DNA of 64,000 nt from positions 4,154,001-4,218,000 of the forward strand of contig NZ_CP015596.1 of the NCBI RefSeq assembly GCF_001644575.1. Direction: 5' to 3'. How positions within the stretch are numbered: the stretch's first letter is position 1; each line of letters starts with the position of its first letter. The position numbers were made by a program, and so were the translations under genes. The notes below the pieces were generated by a model. The model was not told the origin of the DNA. It saw only the letters and a list, made by a program, of their open reading frames with translations, and ran no database searches. Below, in pieces: positions 27,930-36,025 of this stretch. Source of the stretch: Mycobacterium adipatum (GTDB taxonomy: Bacteria > Actinomycetota > Actinomycetes > Mycobacteriales > Mycobacteriaceae).

Positions 27930-29437
27930 GACACACCGCCCTGCCGGAAACTCAACGCCGTCGCGACGTGATCCGGTGTCGGTGAGTTCACCCCGGCCAG
28001 ATCGGCGATCGACCACGCGATGCGCAGGGTACGGTCGGCGCCGCGCAGGTTGAGTTTGCCGCGGTCGACGGCGGCGCGCAGCACCGCCATGGTGGCGTCG
28101 CCGGGACGGAATCGCTGGCGCAGCGCGGGTCCGGGCACCTCGGCGTTGGTCCGCACCCCGATCGGCTGCCACCGTTGCGCCGCCGCCGCTCGCGCGGCGG
28201 CTACCCTGCTGCGCACCGCGGCGGTCGATTCGCCCACTTCATGGGTGAAAGCTCCGGCCCGGATGGGGTGCATCTCGACTTTCAGGTCGACCCGATCCAC
28301 CAGTGGGCCCGACAGCTTGCCCTGATAGCGACGTTTGGCCCCGGCATTGCACAAGCAGTCTTTCGGATCGGTGGGCGCACACGGACACGGGTTTGCGGCC
28401 AGGATGAGCTGGAATCTGGCGGGGTAACGTGCCACGCCGTCGCGGCGGGCCAGACGAATTTCCCCTTCCTCCAACGGCGTACGCAAGGACTCCAGCACAT
28501 TGGTCCCGACCTCGGCGTACTCATCGAGGAACAGCACTCCGCGATGGGCGCGACTGACCGCTCCCGGGCGCGCGATTCCCGTCCCGCCGCCCACCATCGC
28601 CGCCACCGTCGAGGAGTGGTGAGGGGCGATGAAGGGCGGCCGGGTGATCAGCGGGGTGTCCGGCGCCAGCGTCCCGGCAATCGAGTGGATGGCGGTGACC
28701 TCGATGGCCTCTTCCTCGGTGAGCGGCGGAAGAAGGCCCGGCACACGTTGGGCCAGCATCGTTTTGCCGATCCCAGGCGGTCCGGTCAGCATGAGATGGT
28801 GCGCTCCCGCGGCGGCGATCTCCACCGCGACCCGCGCCGCGGTCTGCCCGATCAGATCGGCGAGATCCCGGCATTCGGGCGGCACGTACGGTGCGGCGTC
28901 GGTGATCCGGCCCGCCAACTGACCCTTGCCACCAAACCAGTCCTGCAACTGCCGAAGGTGCGGCACACCCCACACGTCGATCCCGTCGACCAGGCTGGCC
29001 TCGGCCAGGTTGTCCAGAGGCACCACCACCGACTGCCAACCGTCGCGCTTGGCCGCCAATACCGCGGGCAGCACACCGTGGACCGGCCGCACGCGGCCGT
29101 CGAGGGCGAGCTCACCGAGCAGCACCGTCTTCTCCAGCCGGGCCCACGACGTCTTCAGGTGCGCCGACAGCACCGCCGACGCCAACGCCAAGTCATACAT
29201 CGAACCCCCCTTGGGCAGGGTCGCCGGCGACAGCGCCAACGTCAGCCGGGTGTCCGGCCAACTGTTGCCGCAGTTGGTGATCGCCGCACGCACCCGGTCC
29301 CGGGCCTCCTGCAGAGCGGTGTCGGGCAACCCCACCAGATGCACACCCGGCAGCCCACCGGTGATGTCGGCCTCGATCTCCACCGTGACGCCGTCCAGGC
29401 CCCGGATTGCGACGGCGAAGGCGCGCCCGAGCGGCAT
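27926..29437 (-). CDS. comM: YifB/ComM family Mg-chelatase-like AAA ATPase
   Basis: A 503-residue protein with an N-terminal ChlI-like domain (GLPGVHLVGLPDTALQEARD, 'LALSPATLPKGGSMYDLA'), a central Mg-chelatase AAA+ module with Walker A GPPGIGKTML and the Walker B 'RGVLFLDEYAEV', and the C-terminal MgChlI helical domain. Four cysteines in 'PCPCAPTDPKDCLCN' are typical. ComM acts as a branch-migration helicase in natural transformation of other bacteria. It overlaps dprA and yraN by 4 nt and 1-3 nt, forming a tight three-gene operon. Confidence 0.95.
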   Translation of the reverse strand: MPLGRAFAVAIRGLDGVTVEIEADITGGLPGVHLVGLPDTALQEARDRVRAAITNCGNSWPDTRLTLALSPATLPKGGSMYDLALASAVLSAHLKTSWARLEKTVLLGELALDGRVRPVHGVLPAVLAAKRDGWQSVVVPLDNLAEASLVDGIDVWGVPHLRQLQDWFGGKGQLAGRITDAAPYVPPECRDLADLIGQTAARVAVEIAAAGAHHLMLTGPPGIGKTMLAQRVPGLLPPLTEEEAIEVTAIHSIAGTLAPDTPLITRPPFIAPHHSSTVAAMVGGGTGIARPGAVSRAHRGVLFLDEYAEVGTNVLESLRTPLEEGEIRLARRDGVARYPARFQLILAANPCPCAPTDPKDCLCNAGAKRRYQGKLSGPLVDRVDLKVEMHPIRAGAFTHEVGESTAAVRSRVAAARAAAAQRWQPIGVRTNAEVPGPALRQRFRPGDATMAVLRAAVDRGKLNLRGADRTLRIAWSIADLAGVNSPTPDHVATALSFRQGGVS

Positions 29438-29805
29438 CAGCCGACCGCCTGCAGATGGGTGAGCTCCGGTGTGCGCGTGCGACCGAACCGTATCCCGATC
29501 ACATCGATGCGCACCCCCGACCATCGCCCGCCCCCGCCGGCCAGCCACAACCCCGCCAGCCGTCGCAACCGACGCACCTTGTCCGGGGTGACCGCGTACG
29601 CGACACCGCCGAACCGGTCGGTGGTGCGCGCCTTCACCTCGACGAAGATCACCACCCGGGCCGCCTCGTCGAGCGCGATCACATCCAGTTCGCCATACCG
29701 GCACCGCCAATTGCGCTCCAGCACCGTCAACCCCATGGCTTCCAGGTGCTGCACCGCCAACTGCTCACCAAGTGCACCGATCTCGGCGCGAGTCCAGGTT
29801 TCCAT
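29437..29805 (-). CDS. YraN family protein (UPF0102, nuclease-like)
   Basis: A 122-residue protein with start at ATG 29805 (METWTRAEIGALGEQLAVQH), since earlier in-frame codons lack conservation. The restriction-endonuclease-like core is visible: 'GALGEQLAVQHLE', 'ERNWRCRYGELDVIALD' and 'VIFVEVKARTTDRFG', with the E-x-D and ExK of the PD-(D/E)xK fold. Function is unproven; a Holliday-junction or repair nuclease role has been suggested for the family. It leads the operon yraN-comM-dprA. Confidence 0.9.
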   Translation of the reverse strand: METWTRAEIGALGEQLAVQHLEAMGLTVLERNWRCRYGELDVIALDEAARVVIFVEVKARTTDRFGGVAYAVTPDKVRRLRRLAGLWLAGGGGRWSGVRIDVIGIRFGRTRTPELTHLQAVG

Positions 29806-29970
29806 GAACCCACCCTCACCCCGGCCACCGACAGAATGGGGCCGGCAGATGCCCGGCAACCCTAGTTATCCACAATCACTCATTCATCCACAGGCACGCC
29901 CCAAGGCGCCGCCGTCGTTCGCGACGATCGCCTCGACATCGGCACGCGTCGGCATCGACAACGTGCACGC

Positions 29971-30780
29971 TCACATTCGCGAATACTTGGTCAGCGCAAC
30001 GCTGTACAAGCCGTACGCGGCAAAACCGATCGCCGCCGCCAACAACATCGTCTGGCCGTGCTCCGCCTGTCCCAACGCCCGCACCGCAGCATCCAGTCCC
30101 GTCGCCCTCGAGGGATCCTGCATGAATGACGCAAGAAGCACCGATACGCCAGCCGCACACAGCACGACGCCCTCCGCCACATGTCCCACGATGCCCAGTG
30201 TCGTCATCAGCCGCCCACCCGGGACCGTGAGGTCTGTCAAGAACTTTCGAGATGCCCCCTTGTATATGAAGTAGCCCCCGAAGGCCACTATCGCGAAACC
30301 GACAGCCACCAGAACGGCCTTACCGCTCCCGCTCCGCATCAGCCGGGCACTCAGGCCTTCTGCCCGATCGCTGCCCTGCTCACCTACCCCGAGGGCGAAT
30401 TGCACCGCCGCGAAGGCCAGCGCCAGGTACACGACCGCAAGTCCGAATGCCTTGAACCGGTTCACCAAGGGCGCCGCGCGTTTGTGGGCCCGAGGGCTCT
30501 CGCCCGGATGCAGACCCAGCACAACCTCGGCCAGCCGCCACAGCGACAGTGCGACCAGCCCGAAGGCCACCATCCACAACGACACCGAACCACCGCGCTG
30601 CGCGGCGAGTACCGCCAATGCCCCGGTCTGATCGGCTTCGCCGCGGAAACCGAACGCGATCCGCACGATGAGGTAGGCAATCAATAGATGCAGCAATCCA
30701 CTCACGGGATAGCCGGCACGAGCGATCGACTCGACGGTGCGACTTTCCGTGACGCGGTTGACGGTGCCCTTGAAGGCCAT
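29971..30780 (-). CDS. DUF1206 membrane protein, copy A
   Basis: A 269-residue protein using ATG 30780. Six hydrophobic segments fall into three repeats of a two-helix unit, each with a glycine-rich 'G..A.G....L' pattern ('[21 protein letters not shown]', '[20 protein letters not shown]', '[19 protein letters not shown]'), which is the DUF1206 layout. Function is unknown. A clear paralogue lies at 32812-33630. The two flank sodA and are oriented apart from each other, suggesting they arose by duplication around it. The end '[16 protein letters not shown]' matches 'AAFGLYSFARSRYGRL' in the paralogue. Confidence 0.85.
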   Translation of the reverse strand: MAFKGTVNRVTESRTVESIARAGYPVSGLLHLLIAYLIVRIAFGFRGEADQTGALAVLAAQRGGSVSLWMVAFGLVALSLWRLAEVVLGLHPGESPRAHKRAAPLVNRFKAFGLAVVYLALAFAAVQFALGVGEQGSDRAEGLSARLMRSGSGKAVLVAVGFAIVAFGGYFIYKGASRKFLTDLTVPGGRLMTTLGIVGHVAEGVVLCAAGVSVLLASFMQDPSRATGLDAAVRALGQAEHGQTMLLAAAIGFAAYGLYSVALTKYSRM

Positions 30781-30960
30781 CCAGCCGCTGCCAGGTCGAG
30801 CACCGTCCACGTCCACCCGCCTTGCATATTCGAAAGGAACTCTCCGACCAACGGTATAGCGGCACGTTCCGTCGCACGGTTTCGGCATATCGCACGCCTT
30901 GACCTCAACTGCCGTCGAGGTTCTACGGTGGCGAAGGCAACCGCGACGAAAGGGCACCCG
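30781..30960. promoter_or_regulatory. Divergent intergenic region DUF1206-A / sodA
   Basis: This 180-bp gap must contain the sodA promoter. A TTGACC at 30898-30903 with TCTACG about 17 nt further on is a plausible -35/-10 pair for sodA, and GAAAGGG at 30950-30956 is a good ribosome-binding site before ATG 30961. The assignment is by inspection only. Confidence 0.4.
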
Positions 30961-31584
30961 ATGGCGCAATACTCACTGCCAGAACTCGATTACGACTATG
31001 ACGCGCTGGAGCCCCACATTTCCGGGCAGATCAACGAGATCCACCACAGCAAGCACCACGCCGCCTACGTCAAGGGCCTCAACGACGCCCTGGCCAAACT
31101 CGAAGAAGCCCGCGCCGGCGACGACCAGTCCGCGATCTTCCTCAACGAGAAGAACCTCGCCTTCCACCTCGGCGGACACGTCAACCACAGCATCTGGTGG
31201 AAGAACCTGTCCCCCAACGGCGGCGACAAGCCCGAAGGCGAACTGGCCGCCGCCATCGACGACCAATTCGGCAGCTTCGACAAGTTCCGCGCCCAGTTCA
31301 CCGCCGCCGCCAACGGACTGCAGGGCTCCGGCTGGGCCGTCCTGGGCTACGACAGCCTCGGCGACCGCCTGCTGACCTTCCAGCTCTACGACCAGCAGGC
31401 CAACGTCCCACTCGGCATCATCCCGCTGCTCCAGGTCGACATGTGGGAGCACGCCTTCTACCTGCAGTACAAGAACGTCAAGGCCGACTACGTCAAGGCC
31501 TTCTGGAACGTCGTCAACTGGGCCGACGTCTCCGACCGCTACGCCAAGGCCACCGCCAAGACCAACGGACTGATCTTCGGCTGA
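30961..31584 (+). CDS. sodA: Superoxide dismutase, Fe/Mn family (Mn-type)
   Basis: A 207-residue enzyme converting superoxide to oxygen and peroxide. Metal ligands are H28, H76, D160 and H164 ([11 protein letters not shown]). Position 145 is Gln, as in the Mn enzymes of fast-growing mycobacteria, where the M. tuberculosis Fe enzyme has His. It starts at ATG 30961 behind GAAAGGG and has no signal peptide, like other mycobacterial SodA proteins. The last nine codons and stop are repeated, with two changes, at 32743-32770, on the far side of a low-GC insertion. Confidence 0.97.
   Translation: MAQYSLPELDYDYDALEPHISGQINEIHHSKHHAAYVKGLNDALAKLEEARAGDDQSAIFLNEKNLAFHLGGHVNHSIWWKNLSPNGGDKPEGELAAAIDDQFGSFDKFRAQFTAAANGLQGSGWAVLGYDSLGDRLLTFQLYDQQANVPLGIIPLLQVDMWEHAFYLQYKNVKADYVKAFWNVVNWADVSDRYAKATAKTNGLIFG
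31557..31584 (+). repeat. 28-bp direct repeat at the sodA 3' end (att-like, left)
   Basis: The sequence from the KTNGLIFG codons through the TGA stop matches 32743-32770 at 26 of 28 positions (differences at the 13th and 16th bases). It lies at the exact 3' end of a conserved gene, as attachment sites often do. Confidence 0.85.
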
Positions 31585-32742
31585 GTCCTCGATATCGAGT
31601 CGAGCACACCCCGACATTTGAGGCGCGTGACTCCTATGTAGATCTCCGACAATGCCGCCACAATCACCGGCATCGTCGGGGATCTTACGCGTTGCAAATG
31701 GGTGGTCAATGGCTTCGGCGTTGACGGCAACCGCTATTTCGATCTAAACCAGATCGTGTGCGACCGGGAGACAGTCCGCCGTTACTTGAGCTGCTCCTTA
31801 AGAGCGAAGAACTCGATATACAATTGCATTTTTATACTGTTGCGATCCTCGACTAGTTGCTGCATCTTATGCAACGCCGATTCATACGCTGGATCCGCGT
31901 AGGGAGACACAGTCGACGACGCAGTTTGCGGATCGCTCTGCGGAGTGTCCTCAGACACCACTGGAGATACTCTCGCCGCGGCTCCGCTGATCTCTGACGG
32001 GCCAATCTCCGACGGCGTTCCCACAGATCCCGTAGCCCGAAACACTCCCACGAAAGCCCGTCTTATGTCGTACATATTGCGATCCAACTCGCTAAGAATT
32101 GTCACCTCCTTTTCGAATATCGACCCATATAACTGCCATTTTCGCTGTTCCACCGCCGCGATAGTGCGATTTATCTCGTCAAATGCACGGTCTATTTCTG
32201 AATAGGTCGTGGAACTCTTCGCCCTTTGACGCATTTCTACAACCATGCTGTCGAAGGCATCTTGACTTTCCTCAAAAGCGTTAAATGCGATATCGCGCCG
32301 TTCGCTCTTATAAATCTTCTCTTGCACGTCCAACGCATCACTGGAAGCGTCCATGCTGACCCACATCGTGGCCAGTGTTGTTGTCAATGCCGCAAGTATT
32401 CCAACTATCGCCACGACCGCTTCTGGCGACTCCCTAAGCCGCTGCATGAAGCGTGGAATCGGTAGACCGAAACGTCCACGCTTCTTATATTTCGGCAAGT
32501 CAAAGGCTGAGAATACCGACGGTCGGGGTTCAGCCCGGCGAAATACCCGACGCCAAACCCGCTTAGCGAGAGGGCGTTGCGCCTTCATGCCGCCGTATCC
32601 AGCCACGCGCACAAAATAACAGCACAACTTCGTGTGCGCGAGAGCAGGAGTTCAGTTATTTGCAAAGGACATTAACTCAGCCAAAGTTTACCGAATTCGC
32701 GGTGAACCCCGTGGGCCGAGTCGGCAGCGCGAAGGGATCGAT
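31585..32742. other. Low-GC insertion between sodA and DUF1206 copy B (island-like)
   Basis: About 1.16 kb bounded by the sodA-end direct repeats. A sampled 60-base line (32281-32340) has 27 G/C (45%), against 39 of 60 (65%) in a sampled line of sodA (31261-31320). It holds one leftward membrane-protein gene (31782-32588). The 197 bp left of that gene and about 150 bp right of it have no convincing gene. No integrase or transposase is present, so if the repeats are attachment sites this is a remnant or a unit moved in trans. Confidence 0.65.
31782..32588 (-). CDS. Hypothetical single-pass membrane protein with predicted coiled coil, atypical low GC
   Basis: A 268-residue protein using ATG 32588 (MKAQRPLAKRVWRR); an in-frame ATG 13 codons upstream is possible. 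The N terminus is strongly basic (residues 1-50), followed by one transmembrane helix at about 57-78 (AVVAIVGILAALTTTLATMW). Residues 85-182 are charged and helical with heptad-like spacing, then a Ser/Pro/Thr-rich low-complexity linker (about 186-232) and a last helix (236-268). No family was recognised. Codon use is far less GC-rich than its neighbours, which with the flanking repeats suggests horizontal transfer. Confidence 0.6.
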   Translation of the reverse strand: MKAQRPLAKRVWRRVFRRAEPRPSVFSAFDLPKYKKRGRFGLPIPRFMQRLRESPEAVVAIVGILAALTTTLATMWVSMDASSDALDVQEKIYKSERRDIAFNAFEESQDAFDSMVVEMRQRAKSSTTYSEIDRAFDEINRTIAAVEQRKWQLYGSIFEKEVTILSELDRNMYDIRRAFVGVFRATGSVGTPSEIGPSEISGAAARVSPVVSEDTPQSDPQTASSTVSPYADPAYESALHKMQQLVEDRNSIKMQLYIEFFALKEQLK

Positions 32743-32770
32743 CAAGACCAACGGCCTCATCTTCGGCTGA
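32743..32770 (+). repeat. 28-bp direct repeat of the sodA 3' end (att-like, right)
   Basis: Matches 31557-31584 at 26 of 28 positions. Upstream of it the frame reads [16 protein letters not shown] and stop, weakly echoing the sodA end ([14 protein letters not shown]) before similarity is lost. It could be the original sodA end displaced by the insertion, or the element's own copy. Confidence 0.85.
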
Positions 32771-32811
32771 CCCGAGTTTCGCGCGCGTCAAAAACGGGGA
32801 CACCGCCTTGC

Positions 32812-33630
32812 ATGAACCGAAGTGCCAGCCCCGTCCACGGCGCTGTGGACAAGGCCACCGACAACGATGCCTTCCAGTACGCCGCGCGCGCCGGATTTGC
32901 CGCCAGCGGTGTCCTGCATCTGCTGTTGGCCTACATCATCCTGCGATTGGCGCTGGGTACCGGCGGCAACGCGGACCAATCGGGGGCGCTGGCGGCACTG
33001 GCCAGTCAGCCCGGCGGCGCGGTCATGCTGTGGATCGCGGCGATCGGACTGTTCGCTCTCGGGCTGTGGCATCTGGCCGAGGCGGTCGTCGGATCCAAGC
33101 CTAGCGAGCGCTCCGGAAACGACGACTCCCCGGCCTGGAAACGCGCCAAGTCCGTCGGTCTGGCGATCGCCAACATCGCGATTGCGTTCTCCGCCATGCG
33201 TTTCGCGATGGGCGCCGGTCAGTCCAGCGGCCAGCAGAACTCCGGCGTATCGGCGCAATTGATGCAATCCGGCTGGGGTAAGGCGGTGCTGATCGTGATC
33301 GGCCTGGGGGTGCTGGGCGTCGGCGGCTACCACGTCTACAAAGGCGTCTCGCAGAAGTTCTTCAAAGATCTGCGGGTGTCCGGCGGCACCGGCATCACCG
33401 TGATCGGCGTCGCCGGTTACGTCGCCAAGGGCCTGGCGCTCGCCGGAGCCGGGATCCTCGTTGCCTTCGCGACGTGGGAGGCCGATCCCGCCAAGGCCTC
33501 CGGACTGGACGCCGCCGTCAAGACCCTCGGCCAGGCTCCGTTCGGCAAGTTTCTGCTCATCCTGGCCGCGCTGGGCATTGCCGCGTTCGGGCTGTACAGC
33601 TTTGCGCGCAGCCGTTATGGCCGTCTCTGA
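32812..33630 (+). CDS. DUF1206 membrane protein, copy B
   Basis: A 272-residue paralogue of the protein at 29971-30780, starting at ATG 32812. Three repeated two-helix units are seen, for example 'ARAGFAASGVLHLLLAYIILR', 'VLIVIGLGVLGVGGYHVYKG' and 'IGVAGYVAKGLALAGAGILVA'. The soluble loop at about 95-110 is charged. Function is unknown. If the low-GC insertion is removed, it would lie directly downstream of sodA on the same strand, so co-expression with sodA may have been the ancestral state. Confidence 0.85.
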   Translation: MNRSASPVHGAVDKATDNDAFQYAARAGFAASGVLHLLLAYIILRLALGTGGNADQSGALAALASQPGGAVMLWIAAIGLFALGLWHLAEAVVGSKPSERSGNDDSPAWKRAKSVGLAIANIAIAFSAMRFAMGAGQSSGQQNSGVSAQLMQSGWGKAVLIVIGLGVLGVGGYHVYKGVSQKFFKDLRVSGGTGITVIGVAGYVAKGLALAGAGILVAFATWEADPAKASGLDAAVKTLGQAPFGKFLLILAALGIAAFGLYSFARSRYGRL

Positions 33631-33634
33631 CGGC

Positions 33635-33991
33635 CTAACTCAACGCATCGATGAGCGCCGCCAGTTGCCCCGGCGACACCGCCACCCCACACTGCCGACG
33701 CAGGTCGATCAGCGGCCGCGCGATGTTCTGCAGGTCGAGGAACTCGCCCGGGTGAGATAGGAAGTAGCCGCGCACCGAGTTCTCGGCGTCGACCGTCGAC
33801 TGACTACCGGCCGCCGTCAGGACATCGTTGGCCCCTGGCCGGGTGTCGAGATAACCACCCGCCTGGCTCAATACACCGCTGGCGACGGTGGCGAGGTTGC
33901 TTGCCGAGCACGGCGGCGCCGCCGCGGCACTCGGAGCGACGATCACGGACGCGGCAAGTCCACCGAGGACGAGCGTGGCAAGCGGTTTCAT
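33635..33991 (-). CDS. Haemophore-like haem-binding protein, secreted
   Basis: A 118-residue protein with a clear signal peptide (MKPLATLVLGGLAASVIVAP, then SAAAA). The mature part has two cysteines (C28 and C101) that could form a disulfide, and the helical pattern 'ASNLATVASGVLSQAGGYLDTRP', 'GYFLSHPGEFLDL' typical of the mycobacterial haemophore domain (Rv0203-like). Such proteins bind haem in the periplasm for iron uptake. Its nearness to an iron-type ABC operon fits. Its stop lies 4 nt from that of DUF1206 copy B. Confidence 0.72.
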   Translation of the reverse strand: MKPLATLVLGGLAASVIVAPSAAAAPPCSASNLATVASGVLSQAGGYLDTRPGANDVLTAAGSQSTVDAENSVRGYFLSHPGEFLDLQNIARPLIDLRRQCGVAVSPGQLAALIDALS

Positions 33992-34075
33992 GGCTCGATC
34001 CTGAGGCACCTGCGGCCCTCCCGCACCATCTTGTCGCGAACTGGACATGTCGGTGCGCCCGGTTAGTGTCGCGCC

Positions 34076-34957
34076 ATGTCGTCTCCCAGCCTCGCTCGCC
34101 AGGTCGATTTCCCGGCTCCGAACGGGACTTTTGACGCGGACAGGGCCATCGCCGCGGTCACCGCGTTCTGCACCACCTACGACGTGGCGCGCAACACCCG
34201 ATACACGGTCGTGCCGCGACTGGATGAGGCGTTGCGCATCGCCGCCCTCACCGGCCCGGACCGGCGCTGGCGACGGATGGCCCGGTGGTCGGGGAACAAC
34301 GATATCGAGGGCGTCCCGGAGACGGTGCAGCTCACCGATGAGCGCGACGTTCTCTACAACCGGTTCGTGGCCGGCCTGCCCGAAGCGGACTGGCTGCCCC
34401 CGAACACGGTGACCTCGGTCAGCCGGTGGGCACGGTTCTCTCCCGCCATGCGTGCGGCCCAGAAGGTGGGCCTCGGCTGGATATTGCCAGTTCAGCGTGA
34501 AATTCTGCTGGTTCCGATGCCGACGACGCGCTACGCCGACAGCGGCGGACGCGTGTTGCACTGCGACACCGGCAGACCGGCCATCGAGTGGTCCGACGGC
34601 TCGGGACCGTTCTATCTGCATGGCACCGAATTCGGCGCCGACCTGTATCGCACGGTCCTCGGCGGCCGTCTGCCCGTCCCGGCCATCGCCGCCATGCGCC
34701 ACGCCGGCCAGCGCGCAATCGCCATGCGCTACTTGACGTTCGACACGGCAGACGCTGCCGGCGCACAGCTACTCGACAGCGGTGTCTACCGGCTGCCCCT
34801 ACCACCGCGGCTCGCCGGAAGGGATCGGGCGTTCGCCTACTTCACCCGACTGGGCGCCACCCAGTCCATCCAGTGGGTGGATGCCCCGACCATCGACGGC
34901 GACCCGACGGATCGCGGCCGCGAGGCCCAACAGGAGGTGTCGATGCGCAACCTGTGA
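34076..34957 (+). CDS. Hypothetical protein (unknown function)
   Basis: A 293-residue protein with no signal peptide and no membrane helix. Recognisable features are an Arg/Trp-rich segment 'DRRWRRMARWSGNNDIEG' near residue 60, 'YLHGTEFGADLYRTVL' in the middle, and 'MRHAGQRAIAMRYLTFD' in the C-terminal half. I do not recognise the family. It is divergent from the haemophore-like gene and lies 51 nt upstream of the iron-type binding protein on the same strand. It may or may not belong to that operon, because a candidate iron box lies in between. Confidence 0.7.
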   Translation: MSSPSLARQVDFPAPNGTFDADRAIAAVTAFCTTYDVARNTRYTVVPRLDEALRIAALTGPDRRWRRMARWSGNNDIEGVPETVQLTDERDVLYNRFVAGLPEADWLPPNTVTSVSRWARFSPAMRAAQKVGLGWILPVQREILLVPMPTTRYADSGGRVLHCDTGRPAIEWSDGSGPFYLHGTEFGADLYRTVLGGRLPVPAIAAMRHAGQRAIAMRYLTFDTADAAGAQLLDSGVYRLPLPPRLAGRDRAFAYFTRLGATQSIQWVDAPTIDGDPTDRGREAQQEVSMRNL

Positions 34958-34961
34958 ATAT

Positions 34962-34980
34962 CGTGGGTAGGCCACCCTAT
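34962..34980 (+). promoter_or_regulatory. Weak IdeR-box candidate upstream of the iron-type ABC operon
   Basis: Aligned by eye to the 19-bp IdeR consensus, this stretch matches at about 12 of 19 positions, including TAGGC and CCTA, and contains the small inverted repeat GGGT..ACCC. A TATCCTTAT stretch follows at 34978-34986 and could be a -10 element. The match is below what would be convincing alone; the reason to list it is its place in front of an iron-type transporter. Confidence 0.35.
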
Positions 34981-35008
34981 CCTTATCGGGGGATGAAAGG
35001 ATTCCCCC

Positions 35009-36025
35009 ATGAGACCTCGGTTCAGCCGCATAGCCGCGGCGTTGTCCGTCATCGCAGTGGTCGCCTCGGCGACGGCGTGCTCGTCCGACGACGGGGGCGA
35101 CGAACTGCTGATCTACAACGCGCAGCACGAGTCCCTGACCAAGGAATGGATCGACGCGTTCACCAAGGAGACCGGCATCAAGGTCACCTATCGGCAGGGC
35201 GGCGACACCGAACTGGGCAATCAGCTCATCGCCGAGGGCGACTCCTCCCCGGCCGATGTGTTCCTCACCGAGAACTCGCCGGCGATGGCCGCGGTCGAGG
35301 ATGCCGGACTGTTCGCCGATGTCGACGCCGCCACCGTGGAGCAGGTACCCGCCGAGTACCGCCCGTCGACCAACAAATGGACCGGTGTGGCCGCACGCAC
35401 CACGGTGTTCGCCTACAACACCAGCAAGCTGCGCGAAGACCAGCTGCCCCGGTCGATCATGGATCTGCAGCAGCCCGAATGGAAGGGCCGTTGGGGCGCC
35501 CCGCCGCCCAAGGCCGATTTCCAGGCCATCGTCGCGGCGATGCTGCAGCTGACCGGCGAACAGGCCACCTCCGCGTGGCTGGCCGGCATGAAGACCAACG
35601 CGACCCTGCTGCAGGACAACATTGCGACCCTGCGCGCGGTGAACGACGGTGAGATCGACGGCGGGATCATCTACCACTACTACTGGTTCCGGGATCAGGC
35701 CAAGACCAAGGAGATCAGCGCCAACACCGCCCTGCACTACTTCCGCAACGAGGACCCGGGCGCATTCATCAGCATCTCCGGTGGCGGCGTCCTGGAATCG
35801 AGCAAGAAGAAGGACCAGGCTCAGCAGTTCCTGAAGTACATCACCGGCAAGTCCGGCCAGGAAGTTCTGGAGAAGGGCACCTCGTTCGAATACCCGGTGG
35901 CCAGCGGCGTGCCCGCCAACCCGGCACTGCCCGCGCTGGACACCCTGCAGGCACCGAAGGTCGATCCGTCCACGTTGGACGCTGCCAAGGTCACCGACCT
36001 GATGACCAAGGCCGGCCTGCTCTAG
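35009..36025 (+). CDS. Iron(III)-type ABC transporter substrate-binding lipoprotein
   Basis: A 338-residue protein with a lipoprotein signal peptide ending at C24 (SATAC). The mature part starts DELLIYNAQHESLTKEW, as in FbpA/FutA-type ferric-ion-binding proteins, with 'GGDTELGNQLIAEG' and 'PADVFLTENSPAM'. The consecutive tyrosines Y224-Y225 in 'IIYHYYWFRD' match the Tyr pair that holds iron in this class. Substrate is most likely Fe(III) or a ferric chelate, though related proteins carry other small anions or amines. The permease GTG directly follows its stop codon. Confidence 0.9.
   Translation: MRPRFSRIAAALSVIAVVASATACSSDDGGDELLIYNAQHESLTKEWIDAFTKETGIKVTYRQGGDTELGNQLIAEGDSSPADVFLTENSPAMAAVEDAGLFADVDAATVEQVPAEYRPSTNKWTGVAARTTVFAYNTSKLREDQLPRSIMDLQQPEWKGRWGAPPPKADFQAIVAAMLQLTGEQATSAWLAGMKTNATLLQDNIATLRAVNDGEIDGGIIYHYYWFRDQAKTKEISANTALHYFRNEDPGAFISISGGGVLESSKKKDQAQQFLKYITGKSGQEVLEKGTSFEYPVASGVPANPALPALDTLQAPKVDPSTLDAAKVTDLMTKAGLL

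Noticed and set aside
28175..30274. A 699-codon rightward open frame opposite comM and yraN
   Set aside because: Arg/His/Gln-rich, no domain, and fully explained as antisense of conserved comM, yraN and DUF1206 sequence.
31702..31902. A 66-codon rightward frame at the left edge of the low-GC insertion
   Set aside because: No ribosome-binding site, no recognisable family, and it overlaps the end of the leftward membrane-protein gene.
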